47,990 bases of DNA from an uncultured Bacteroides sp. Its GTDB lineage: Bacteria > Bacteroidota > Bacteroidia > Bacteroidales > Bacteroidaceae. Below the pieces are notes generated by a model. The model saw only the letters and a program-made list of their open reading frames with translations. It was not told the origin of the DNA and did not search any database. The stretch covers positions 1 to 47,990 of the forward strand of contig CABMPP010000032.1 in assembly GCA_902388495.1 (NCBI GenBank). The letters run 5' to 3'. Position numbers and translations under genes: made by a program. How positions within the stretch are numbered: the stretch's first letter is position 1; each line of letters starts with the position of its first letter. Of this stretch, positions 17,370 through 28,300 are shown piece after piece.

Positions 17370-18929
17370 TCATTGATTATTAACGGTTTTTAAAACCTCT
17401 TGGTCAATTTCAACCTTACCGGCAGCACGCAATTTTGCCATCCAAGACTTTTCCAAATGGTTCTGATAGTCGGCTGCAAGCTGCCTGCGCACCTCCTGAT
17501 ATTCATTCGGCCCTTTCTGCTTTTCGCCTAAAACAGCGGTAAAAGGGAATGACAAAACCGGAGCTGCGTCCTTGCCTTTAAAGACCAGATCGTCTACATA
17601 AGCATTATCGCCGGGAGCAAACAATCCTTGTTCGGCTTGTACCTTTGGTTCGGAGCCAGCATTGAAAGTCAGACGGATGGCATCCATCCACTCGTCTTCC
17701 GGAAGTTGCTTCAGGAACTTACGTACCTGCTTTGCCACACGTTTGGTAACACAATGCAGTACAATGCCTCTATAGCGTGGCTTTTCCCAATGATAATCCG
17801 AGCGATGTGCTTCAAAATAGGCTTTCAGCCCGGCCTCATCCGACGCACTGCGTTCGCCCATCTCACGTTTCGTGATTTCAGCAAGCAGCAGAGCGTCGCG
17901 GTGCTCCTGCACCAGTTGGCGGAACTCAGGATATTTCTGTTCCAGACGGGTATTCTCATAATCAAGGACCGACTTCGTGATGAAACCGTCCAACTGCCGG
18001 CGTACCCCTTCGGGGTGGGCAGCAGCAAAACGTGCAAAGTCTTTTCCGGTATATGCTTTATCGCCCAGTGTAAACAATGTTCGGGTAGTGCTCCCTTTAG
18101 ACACCAGTTCATCGATGCCTGCTTTATCCGGCGTATAGTGATACTCCTCTTTCAGCTTTCCGACCAGCGCCTGTGTACCTTTATCCATTTCATAACGGTG
18201 CGTCTGGCGACGGATGATGTCGCTCTTCACTTCCTCAAAAGGCGGCAATTCTTTCTGCTCAAGGACTTTGACGATATGGATGCCCTGGGGAGTAAAGAAC
18301 GGACGTGAAATCTCTCCGGCCTTCAAGCCGAAAGCTACGTCTTCGAACTCCACAGGTGTCTGCAACCGACTCACCCAGAAGGGCTCTTTCTCATCGGAGA
18401 ATAACTTGACGCATGCGTCGAAACGCGTTCCGGTGCCGTCTTGCCGGAGTGCCGCATAAATAGAATCCATCCTGGATTCGGCTTCACGCAACGCATGGCT
18501 GGTAACATTCTGAGGGAGGTATTTAAAGATATGCTGTACACGTACTTGCCCCGTACGCTGGCCGGATTTCATTTTATCGTAGGATTGCCGGGCAGCACGC
18601 TCCGCAGCTTCTTCATCCGTCAGATAAGACTTCAGCAACTGACGGCGGTAATCATCCAACTCTTCCCGGAAAGCACGGGTGGTATCGATTCCGGCAGCTT
18701 CAGCAGCCGCAACTTTCAGTTTGGAGTTCACAAACAAATCGACATAATTGTTCAATGCCTTACGATCCGCATTGGCAGAGGGATTGTCATTATGATATGC
18801 ACGCTCAAACTCCGAGCGAAGAATTTCTTTTCCATTGATGCGCATCAGCACCGGGTCGTGTTGCGCCGAAGCCGCCAATCCGAACCAAAGAAGGGTAAAG
18901 GTGAAAAACAGTCTAACCATAAACATCAT
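17370..18929 (-). CDS. Periplasmic parvulin-type peptidyl-prolyl isomerase
   Basis: This 519-residue protein has a signal peptide (FTFTLLWFGLAASA) and a SurA-like N-terminal domain (VLMRINGKEILRSEFERAYH). A parvulin domain lies at about 130-240, recognisable from VRVQHIFKYLP, DACVKLFSDE, VEFEDVAFGLKAGEISRPFFT and QGIHIVKVLEQK. A long helical C-terminal region follows. It is the first gene of the operon leading to mutL. Its promoter -7 box lies about 30 bases upstream, directly after the guaB terminator. The likely role is folding of outer-membrane proteins. The fourth codon (MVRLFF) is an alternative start. Confidence 0.88.
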   Translation of the reverse strand: MMFMVRLFFTFTLLWFGLAASAQHDPVLMRINGKEILRSEFERAYHNDNPSANADRKALNNYVDLFVNSKLKVAAAEAAGIDTTRAFREELDDYRRQLLKSYLTDEEAAERAARQSYDKMKSGQRTGQVRVQHIFKYLPQNVTSHALREAESRMDSIYAALRQDGTGTRFDACVKLFSDEKEPFWVSRLQTPVEFEDVAFGLKAGEISRPFFTPQGIHIVKVLEQKELPPFEEVKSDIIRRQTHRYEMDKGTQALVGKLKEEYHYTPDKAGIDELVSKGSTTRTLFTLGDKAYTGKDFARFAAAHPEGVRRQLDGFITKSVLDYENTRLEQKYPEFRQLVQEHRDALLLAEITKREMGERSASDEAGLKAYFEAHRSDYHWEKPRYRGIVLHCVTKRVAKQVRKFLKQLPEDEWMDAIRLTFNAGSEPKVQAEQGLFAPGDNAYVDDLVFKGKDAAPVLSFPFTAVLGEKQKGPNEYQEVRRQLAADYQNHLEKSWMAKLRAAGKVEIDQEVLKTVNNQ

Positions 18930-18955
18930 ACATCCTATTTATTTGTATGCCCGTG

Positions 18956-18963
18956 CAAATATA
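18956..18963 (-). promoter_or_regulatory. -7 box for the PPIase-SurA-OstA-mutL operon
   Basis: A perfect TATATTTG on the minus strand, 27 bases upstream of the first gene. The -33 position falls inside the guaB terminator stem and has no clear TTG. Confidence 0.55.
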
Positions 18964-19003
18964 AACAAAATGCCCGGAAAGAGGCTATCTCTTCTCGGGC
19001 ATT
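18961..19003 (-). terminator. Intrinsic terminator of guaB
   Basis: On the minus strand AATGCCCG pairs with CGGGCATT (plus 18996-19003 and 18969-18976), with further pairing GAAGAG/CTCTTTC inside, followed by TTGTTTAT. It separates guaB from the chaperone operon. Confidence 0.85.
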
Positions 19004-19024
19004 CACTTTTATTTTGTTACTATT

Positions 19025-20512
<1,488 letters not shown>

Positions 20513-20529
20513 TTAAAATTTATTGCGTG

Positions 20530-20537
20530 CAAATATA
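20530..20537 (-). promoter_or_regulatory. -7 box for guaB
   Basis: A perfect TATATTTG on the minus strand, 29 bases upstream of the guaB start. The -33 position reads TTTC (plus 20557-20560), one base from TTTG, at 19-base spacing. Confidence 0.55.
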
Positions 20538-20606
20538 CGCTTTTTATTCAAGACAGGAAAAGCTATGAATACTTTTTTGTATATAAAATAGTAACTACTC
20601 CATTTT

Positions 20607-20729
20607 GCAGTACCACTGTTACACTTCGCAGCGTCACTGCAACATATTTGCAGCATCACTGCAATACCCGTGCAGCGTTACTGCAACACATTTGCAGCAT
20701 CGCTGCAACACCTTTGCAGAACCTTGCAA
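20607..20729. repeat. Six tandem 22-bp palindromic units upstream of guaB
   Basis: GCAG recurs at 20607, 20628, 20650, 20672, 20694 and 20716, that is at 21, 22, 22, 22 and 22 bp. In the four middle units it is followed after five bases by CTGCAA, giving the palindrome TTGCAG-N5-CTGCAA. The outermost units are degenerate. The 22-bp period is two helical turns, so all units face one side of the DNA. The array is about 70-190 bp upstream of the guaB -7 box and about 65 bp past the stop of the gene on the other side. Confidence 0.85.
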
Positions 20730-20793
20730 TAATACATGCTTTGTTTCGCTGATGGGTATCCTTCATATTGAAGTCAGGCTCAATCAATCCTCC

Positions 20794-22545
20794 TTAATAG
20801 GTATTATTCAAGTACTCTTGCGTCTGCTCGGGATGTCGGCTCATACGCAAGCGCCACACCAGCTCCTGCATATTCACTACCCGGAAGCGTTCATCGAGCT
20901 GCTCGGCGCACATTTTGGCGGCGCCGGCTCCCCGGATGCCTCCGAAATGACTCCAAGCATGTACACACACTGCCGAGAAGCTTTCTTCCTGCGCCCCGGC
21001 TTTCAGCTTGGAGGCAATGGCCGACGGGGAGCCTTCGTACTCGTGCACCCGGTCCCAGATGGAGTACTTGGTAGTGATGACGGGAATATCATAACCCGCT
21101 TTGTTCGTCACCCAGAACACCTCGCCTTCGCCCCCGGCGTAGGGGGAATACTGCAAAGCAATGATGCCTTCCAACTGGTCGTTGGCATCGGCATAAGCCT
21201 GAAAAGCCTCTTTGGCTGCATCCGACTTTACGTCCATAGCCATTACACCCAGCAACCTGACACGATGCCGGCGCATGTGGGCTGCCAGACGTTCGGCCAC
21301 GACTTGCAGATTCTCCGCGCGATGCCCGTTACGGCTGTATGTATCTACATAATAGTAACCGCCGCCCAACGTCTCCATCACAGAGCAATTGCGGGGTTGC
21401 CGATTCATCAGGGACTTCAGCCAGACAGGCGCCATCATGGCAAGCGTAGACACCGGAAGCCCGTAGGTCATGCTGACTTCGTCAGCCTCGGGCACATTAT
21501 AGTAATCGGGAGCAAAGTTCTGCATCATCCACTGTATGTTGTCGCCATCGGAAAGAAAGAAGGAAACATAGTTCTTCTTCTCGCCGAAATTCAGAGAGCG
21601 GGGATCGATGACTTTTGCCAAGGCCGATTCTTGCCGCTCCGTATAGAGCAAAGAAGTAAGGGAATGGTTGTAACTCCAATCGCAAGGCACCATGGGGTGG
21701 CCGCTCTCGGACACAGGGCCTACGAACTCATCTTCGCCTACATTCTGTTCCCAACCGAATACGGGTGCATTCGGCTTCAGCCATGCCAGTATCTCCTTCA
21801 GCAGTTGCGTGTTCTTCTCCTGAGGAGGAGACTGGGAGCTTCTGTTCAGATTGAGGACAAACAGGCGGTTCTTAATGGCAAACTCGCGTAACTCGCCCGT
21901 CAGGGCGGGCATGATGACCAGGGCTTCGTTGCTGCACTGATCCTTAAACTCTGCCCAGGCATCGGCCGTAGTCTTTGCCGTAGCGTCGTACTTCATCCTG
22001 TAGCCCGCTGCTTCATAATAATCCTTATCGCGCACGTCTACAATGATGGCATTACAGACGTGTGAAGCCACAGCGGCCACAACGGCACTCTCCGGATTGT
22101 TCCTCACATCCGTCAGCACATAGCCGTCGAACAAGTTCTTCAGTTGGACGGCCATACCATCGGATGGCGCATAGGTGTTGCAAGCCAGTTCAAGCCCGTT
22201 CTGCATACCTTGCTTATGGACTCCCATGTCTTCCAAAGCCTGTTCGGAAAGTTCATAGGAATCTCTCCTGTCGCGATCGTACAGCCAAACGGCTATTTTG
22301 CTTTTACCCTCATCTACAGCACGATTGGCCAAACCGGCCAAAGACTGGCACAGCAGGTGGTATTGCAATCCGCGCATTTTGTCTGTCTCGTCCACACTGT
22401 TACGGCTACTCACAGAAATCACCCCCGTGCAAGCCCAATACCGCGCCGGCTTAACCTTCATTTCGGGCACGTAGTACTCCTCTTTATCTGCAGCCGCCAT
22501 CTTCAAGCCACTGAGAAGCAACAAGAAACATATAAAAAATCTCAT
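20794..22545 (-). CDS. GxGYxYP-family putative glycoside hydrolase
   Basis: This 583-residue secreted protein has a signal peptide (FFICFLLLLSGLKMAAA). The motif GGGYYYVDTY near residue 392 matches the GxGYxYP signature that names this Bacteroidetes family. The acidic stretch SFFLSDGDNIQWMM precedes it and resembles a TIM-barrel active-site strand. No enzyme activity follows from the sequence alone; family membership suggests carbohydrate cleavage. It is the last gene of the SusCD locus. An intrinsic terminator lies between it and the DUF3823 gene, so it may be expressed at a lower level. The last residues end near 20794, just before the guaB-side repeat array. Confidence 0.85.
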   Translation of the reverse strand: MRFFICFLLLLSGLKMAAADKEEYYVPEMKVKPARYWACTGVISVSSRNSVDETDKMRGLQYHLLCQSLAGLANRAVDEGKSKIAVWLYDRDRRDSYELSEQALEDMGVHKQGMQNGLELACNTYAPSDGMAVQLKNLFDGYVLTDVRNNPESAVVAAVASHVCNAIIVDVRDKDYYEAAGYRMKYDATAKTTADAWAEFKDQCSNEALVIMPALTGELREFAIKNRLFVLNLNRSSQSPPQEKNTQLLKEILAWLKPNAPVFGWEQNVGEDEFVGPVSESGHPMVPCDWSYNHSLTSLLYTERQESALAKVIDPRSLNFGEKKNYVSFFLSDGDNIQWMMQNFAPDYYNVPEADEVSMTYGLPVSTLAMMAPVWLKSLMNRQPRNCSVMETLGGGYYYVDTYSRNGHRAENLQVVAERLAAHMRRHRVRLLGVMAMDVKSDAAKEAFQAYADANDQLEGIIALQYSPYAGGEGEVFWVTNKAGYDIPVITTKYSIWDRVHEYEGSPSAIASKLKAGAQEESFSAVCVHAWSHFGGIRGAGAAKMCAEQLDERFRVVNMQELVWRLRMSRHPEQTQEYLNNTY

Positions 22546-22554
22546 AGTCTGAAT

Positions 22555-22596
22555 TGATAAAAAAGGTCTCTTCCCTCTGCAAGGGAGAGAAGAGAC
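22555..22596 (-). terminator. Intra-operon terminator between DUF3823 and GxGYxYP genes
   Basis: The stem GTCTCTTC(T)CTCCC pairs with GGGAAGAGAC around the loop TTGCAGA (plus 22563-22596), followed on the minus strand by CCTTTTTTATC. It should end or attenuate the SusCD transcript before the last gene. Confidence 0.75.
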
Positions 22597-22639
22597 ACTA
22601 TAAAAAAACTCCTATTGAAAATATAAACCGGTCTATGAA

Positions 22640-23386
22640 CTACAACTGTACTTCAAATACCGAAGAATAATTATACTTGGCTTGTACCCCTTCGCCCAAG
22701 TCCTTCGGCAAAGCACCGATACGGAAGAAGTACTTCTGTCCGGCCTTCAGCTTCTTGCCTTCGTCGGAATTCAGGTCTAAAGTCAAGGTAAATACTTTAC
22801 CGGCGTTTTGGCTATTGCTCTCAAAGTTGATATCATCTCCTTCGATATTAGTCTCTATACGCGCCAGGTTGAAAGAATTGGATGGGTTCTTGTCCGACTG
22901 GGCAAACAAAGCAATCTTCTCGGCCTTGCCCACCTTGTGTCCATACTGCAACTTGAAGGTAGCCACGATGGCATTATTCTCTTTCTTCACAGCTGCCTCT
23001 CTGATACGGATGTTCGGAATCACCCTGAAATCGAGCTGATTTTCTCCCTTGTGGAACCGGTAACCTTTAATCGTATCCAGCTTCACGAAGTTTCCGTTGT
23101 TCATAATGACATCATACGTACCGGAGAAAACAAGATTGTTCCTGTACTCTCCGCTCACCATGAGCTTCCATTGCTGCACCTTGCGAATGGCATAACCATA
23201 CTCTATGACCTGCACGGTGGCTGCATCGCCGCTCGTACCGATTTCCTGCTGAATCAGTTCGTCTGTTTCCGCATCAATCACCGCACCGTATACTTGTGCA
23301 TCCGGGCCATCAAAATTATCAAGTTCGCAGCTTCCCATGATGAGTGCTGCGCCGATCCCGGCTATCATGTATTTTATCTTTCTCAT
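22640..23386 (-). CDS. DUF3823 surface lipoprotein of the SusCD locus
   Basis: This 248-residue protein has a signal peptide ending in the lipobox LIMGSC (MRKIKYMIAGIGAAL...). Its N-terminal domain (DNFDGPDAQVYGAVIDAETDEL, split by a turn) and the C-terminal beta-rich half match my recollection of DUF3823 proteins. These sit directly after SusD genes in many Bacteroides loci and are thought to act as surface glycan-binding or accessory lipoproteins. It starts 21 bases after the SusD gene stop. The bound ligand is unknown. Confidence 0.85.
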   Translation of the reverse strand: MRKIKYMIAGIGAALIMGSCELDNFDGPDAQVYGAVIDAETDELIQQEIGTSGDAATVQVIEYGYAIRKVQQWKLMVSGEYRNNLVFSGTYDVIMNNGNFVKLDTIKGYRFHKGENQLDFRVIPNIRIREAAVKKENNAIVATFKLQYGHKVGKAEKIALFAQSDKNPSNSFNLARIETNIEGDDINFESNSQNAGKVFTLTLDLNSDEGKKLKAGQKYFFRIGALPKDLGEGVQAKYNYSSVFEVQL

Positions 23387-23407
23387 ATTCTGTAGTAATT
23401 AAAAAGA

Positions 23408-25345
23408 TTAAGGATTCTGAATCATTTGGTTAATTGCATTACGCGGCACATCTTCGTAGTATTCGGAGATGGAATAATTATTAGGACCGTTCAGGCTTGC
23501 ACCCATTGTGGTTTTACGCACAAAGATCATCGAAGGATTGTCATCGCGCAAATCCAGCATCGGAACCAGAATGTCATGAGAGAAGTTGTTCATGATTGTG
23601 TGCAGTACTCTCCAACGACGCAAGTCCCAGATACGGATGTTCTCGAAAGCAAGTTCCACAAAGCGTTCGTTTCTGACGTTCTCTCTTGTCAAGTCGATTT
23701 CATTTGTATGAGCAGCCCTTCTGCGGACATCATTCAGTGCCTTAACGGCAGCCGCCCTATCACCCAGTCCACTCTCGAACACAGCTTCCGCGTAGTTCAA
23801 CAGAACTTCTGCATAGCGGAATACGATGTAATCCAGCGTAGTCTTATGGTATTGCGCCGGCATGCTTTCGCTAATCATCTTCCTCATCAGGAAGCCCGAC
23901 ATGGAATGAGTACCGTCGCCCGGCCAGAAACCGGAAACCTGATGCTTCTCACCGCCCAGGGAATAGTAAGTCTTACCGTCTTTCCCGGTCACTGTAGCCG
24001 GTACACGATACATTTCGGTGCCGTCCGGCTCAATCACACCACCTTGCATCACAATCTTAGTACCTTTCCATTCCGTACCGGGCAGGATGATGGAAGCCCA
24101 CAGACGGGCATCTTTCGCCTTCTTCTCGTCGCCATAGGCCACGCCGTTGAACAAGTCGTAAGGAGTATCTTTGTTCACCTTGATGTAGTCATTATAGCCA
24201 TTATCAAAACCTGCATTGGAGAAGTTGTCGTTGACACGCGTCTTCACTTTGGCATCCGAGCGGACACCCGGAGCGTCGGTATAGTCCTCATAAGCATCTA
24301 CCAGGTTAAGGGCGGGAGACATTTTGCCTTGTCCCTGTGTCTGATAAGGTTCGATAAAGTAGTTCAGACTGCTGGCAAACTCGGAACCCTCTTTCACGAT
24401 ACCTTTAATGAAGATAGCTTCGCCATCGGTCTGATTCGGGTTAATAAAGATACTGCGATAGTTCTCTTCCGCTTCCTTCGGATTGGCAGGATTGGGTTTA
24501 TAGAGTTTGTGGTTCGATTCGGTCATGATGGCCCAGGAAGCATCGATGCAATGCTGGTAGAAATAAGCAGCGTCAGTGGGCTTCATTCCGGCAAGCCCCT
24601 TCGTTACAGCCTCTCCTTCCATCGGTGCCAGTTCGCCGAACTTTGCAATAGAAGCGGCATATAGAGCTGCACGTGACTTCAAAGCCAACGCAGCCCATTT
24701 GGTTGCCCGTCTGTCCGAACGCTCCGACGGAAGTTGCGCGGCGGCAAGGTCGCATTGCTGCATCACATAGTCCCACGTATCGAACTCTGTACTGCGCGGA
24801 ACGACCAGAGCACCAGGATTGGCCGGGTCATACTCCTGCAGTTCCTTGATAAGAGGAACTCCACCGAACTTTTCGGCCAGGTAGAAATAGACATAAGCAG
24901 TCATAAATGCAGCCTCTCCCTCCAACTCTTTCTTTTCACTATCGCGGATGTCCAGTGTAGGGATGATGCTTTTCAGCAAATTGATGTTGCGAAGCGTTTC
25001 ATATCCATGATTAAAGTAATCTGCACGGATAACGTAGCCCGGAGATTGTTCGCCCCACTGGCTCTGAACAGCTTCTTCACAGATATTGGCATACCACAGC
25101 AGACCGATGTTTCCGGTAGGGTTATTGAAACCGCCTTCGCCACTGGTACCCGGCATGAACATATAGTCCTCGATGGGCAAATCGCGATAAATAGTCGCCA
25201 TAAAAGCTTTGGCGCCGTTAGGGTTGTTGAACAGCTCATTAGGAGTCAACTTATTATTAGGTTCAATGTCCAGCAAGCCCGTACATGACGTAAATACAGC
25301 CGAAAGAGCTATTATCAAGTAATATTTTATATTTTTCATATCCAA
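23408..25345 (-). CDS. SusD/RagB-family glycan-binding lipoprotein
   Basis: This 645-residue surface lipoprotein has signal peptide YLIIALSAVFTSC, with the lipobox cysteine followed by TGLLDIEPNNKLTPNELF. TPR-like helices follow (AEGEAAFMTAYVYFYLAEKFGGVPL-type segment at about 150-175). The C-terminal family signature is clear: FRYAEVLLNYAEAV, ALNDVRRRAA and RNERFVELAFENIRIWDLRRW. It pairs with the SusC gene 12 bases upstream to capture oligosaccharides or peptides at the surface. The start is 25345 (MDMKN) or 25339 (MKNIKYY). Confidence 0.95.
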   Translation of the reverse strand: MDMKNIKYYLIIALSAVFTSCTGLLDIEPNNKLTPNELFNNPNGAKAFMATIYRDLPIEDYMFMPGTSGEGGFNNPTGNIGLLWYANICEEAVQSQWGEQSPGYVIRADYFNHGYETLRNINLLKSIIPTLDIRDSEKKELEGEAAFMTAYVYFYLAEKFGGVPLIKELQEYDPANPGALVVPRSTEFDTWDYVMQQCDLAAAQLPSERSDRRATKWAALALKSRAALYAASIAKFGELAPMEGEAVTKGLAGMKPTDAAYFYQHCIDASWAIMTESNHKLYKPNPANPKEAEENYRSIFINPNQTDGEAIFIKGIVKEGSEFASSLNYFIEPYQTQGQGKMSPALNLVDAYEDYTDAPGVRSDAKVKTRVNDNFSNAGFDNGYNDYIKVNKDTPYDLFNGVAYGDEKKAKDARLWASIILPGTEWKGTKIVMQGGVIEPDGTEMYRVPATVTGKDGKTYYSLGGEKHQVSGFWPGDGTHSMSGFLMRKMISESMPAQYHKTTLDYIVFRYAEVLLNYAEAVFESGLGDRAAAVKALNDVRRRAAHTNEIDLTRENVRNERFVELAFENIRIWDLRRWRVLHTIMNNFSHDILVPMLDLRDDNPSMIFVRKTTMGASLNGPNNYSISEYYEDVPRNAINQMIQNP

Positions 25346-25357
25346 TGTGTTTTAATA

Positions 25358-28300
25358 TTAGAAGCTGACATTTACACCGAAGTTGATTGAAGAAGACAGA
25401 GGATAGTTCATCATACGGTTATCCTGTCCGGCGGTTTTCTCCGGGTCCAGCTTCAAGTCTTTCTTCAGATAAGAATCACAGAATGTGAAGATGTTATACG
25501 CATTGACGTACACACGCAGATGCTCCAAACCGACATGGGTGATCCAGCGTTGCGGCAGGGTATAACCTACTTCTATACTCTTCAGGCGGAGATAGCTTCC
25601 ATCCACCGTATTCCGGTCTGTCTCCTGTGCGTTGTTACCCATCGGGTTGTAGTTGGCTACACGGGCAGAGGGGAATCTTCCCGGAATCCATGCACTGTTC
25701 GCATCGAACGGGTCTTCCCTGTGCCATCTGTCATACAGGTAAGCGGATGAGTTACCTTCCCAAGGGGCATAATTACGTAAGTTGTCGGGTATCTGGATAG
25801 AATAGCATGAGGCTCCCTGGAACAAAGCCATAAAGTCGAACCATTTCCATCCGGCAGTCAGCGTGATACCATAGTTCAGAGCCGGCATATTCAGACCATA
25901 GAATTTGGGCTTCAAGTCATTGCCATCGATATAACCGTCGCCATTCACGTCTTTCAGATAATAGTCGCCCGGCAGAATCATAGTGTTACCTCTGTCTCCG
26001 CTTTGTACGGGTGCATTATAAATCTGGTCGTAGTTCTGGAACTGGCCTGCGGTGGTATATCCCCAGCCGATGCCGTTCCACCGGCCTTCAGTAGCCGCTC
26101 TCCATACATCCCAACTGCTTTCGTATTCACCATGTATCTGGCGGGTCATCTTGCTACGGGCGAAGTTGAAGTTTCCCTGTACACCATACGAAACCTCTCC
26201 AATCTTATTCCGATGTCCAAGAGTAAATTCAATACCTTCCGTACGGTCGGCATTCAGATTCTCCTCGGGAAGGGAAGCACCGAAGGTATTGGTCAGCTGA
26301 CTGCCTCTGGTAGCCAGCAGGCCGTCGCGGTCGCGGCGATAAACATCGAATGTAAAGTCCAGCAAGCCATCCCACAAGGTTACGTCCATACCAAGGTCAT
26401 AGGTGCGCGTCGTAATCCAGGTAAGGTTCTTGTTGATAAGTGCCGGAGTGAGGACTCCATTGGTCTGTACACCGTCAACAAATTCATATCCCTTCGAGCC
26501 CATCGTGAAGCCTTCGATAAATTGGAATTCATTACCTGCGTCGATACCGGTTTCTCCATAGGAAGCTCTTAACTTAAGATTGCTGACAAACGGTATATTA
26601 TCTTTGATAAAAGACTCTTCAGACAGTCTCCAACCGGCACTTACTACCGGGAAGAAGCCCCAGCGTTTGCCCGGTGCATAACGGTAGGAACCATTGTAAC
26701 GGAAAGCTCCTTCCAGCAAATACTTACTTTTATAATCGTAGTTCAGACGTCCCAAATAAGAGATATTAGCCGTTTCGCCATAACTGCCTGAATTCTGGAT
26801 ATTGCTTTGGGAACCCAAGTCCAGAATCGGTTTGGAATAAATCTCATATTCACGGGTAGCAGACATATTATCATTCCAACCGTGGTTCATCTCGTATGTA
26901 GCCATCAAAGAGATATTATGGTCTTGTGCAATAGTAGTGCTGTAGGATAACTGAGCCTGAATATTAAGGTTGTTACCATTATTCACACTCACGTACAAAC
27001 TACTCGGATCATTGATCGTTTTTGATACATCATACGCACCGCTCTGTGAATTATAGCTGTAAAGTTGGTAAAGCTTTCTTTCGTGTGACGTACGGCTATC
27101 ATTAGCATCATAAGAAGCCATCAGCTTAGCTTTCAAGCCTTTTACCCAAGGGACATCATAGGTCAATGATGCGGATGACTGCAAACTGCGTCCTCTGCTC
27201 GTATTCAGACCTGTCAAGTCACCATTCATTCCAGCCACCGGGTTATCCAGGAAAGGATAAGCTGCATTGTAATATTCGGAATTATTATTAGCATACACTC
27301 CCGACGTCGGTCGCATCAATGTTGACTTGAACAACAAGTCGAAGATTCCCTGAATGGGAGCATGCGTCATATCATATCTTCCGGACACGTTGACTTCTGC
27401 CTTGAGGTACTTGGACAACTGGGCTGTAAAGTTACTGCGCATGGTGTATCTCTCGTAGTTGAAGTCGCCTCCTCTTGTCAAGTCACCATCGTGGGCGTAA
27501 CCGAAGCTGGCATAATAGGTCATCTTATCACTACCGCCTTCTACTGAAAGGGTATGTTGCTGGCTGCCTGCACTATTTTTGAACACCGCATCCAGCCAGT
27601 CCGTACTTTCGTAACCGGCACCTCCTGCTTGCCATTTGGCAAGTTCCTCCGGAGTGATATTAGGTCCCGTACCGGCATTCATTGAAAGCTCGTTAGAGAT
27701 TTCCGTGTATTGCGCAGCATTCATAACCTTCATCATAGAAGTCGGGAAGATAGCCGTAAACGAACCGTTATAATTGAAACGTGCCTTTCCTTTTCTTCCT
27801 TTCTTTGTGGTAATGATTACCACACCATTGGCGGCATTCATACCATAGATAGCTGCAGCACCGTCTTTAAGAACAGAGATGTTTTCAATGTCTTCCGGAT
27901 TCATACGCTGAAACTCAGATCCACCGTCACCACTGTCACGGACTACTCCGTCAATAACATACAACGGACTGCCAAAGCCACGTATCTGTACCATGGAGCT
28001 GAATGAACCCGGCTGACCGTCCTGCTGGCGGATTTGCACACCGGCAATCTTTCCTTGCAGGCTCTGTGCAACACTGGTACTTTTGGTGCTCAGCACCTTT
28101 TCACCACTAAGAGTAGAGATGGCTCCTGTCAGCGTTTGCTTTTTCTGGGTACCGTATCCCACAACTACGACTTCGCCCAAAACAGCTTCATCCTCTTTCA
28201 GTATCACTCTAATAGGATTTTCACTCCCTACCTTGATCTCCTGAGTCTGGAAACCGATATAAGATATCTGAAGAACAGCATTCTTCTCCAGGTTTTGCAA

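Noticed and set aside
20601..20740. CRISPR array at the 22-bp repeats before guaB
   Set aside because: The period is only 22 bp, there are no unique 30-bp spacers, and no cas genes are near. The repeat-plus-spacer pattern of CRISPR is absent.
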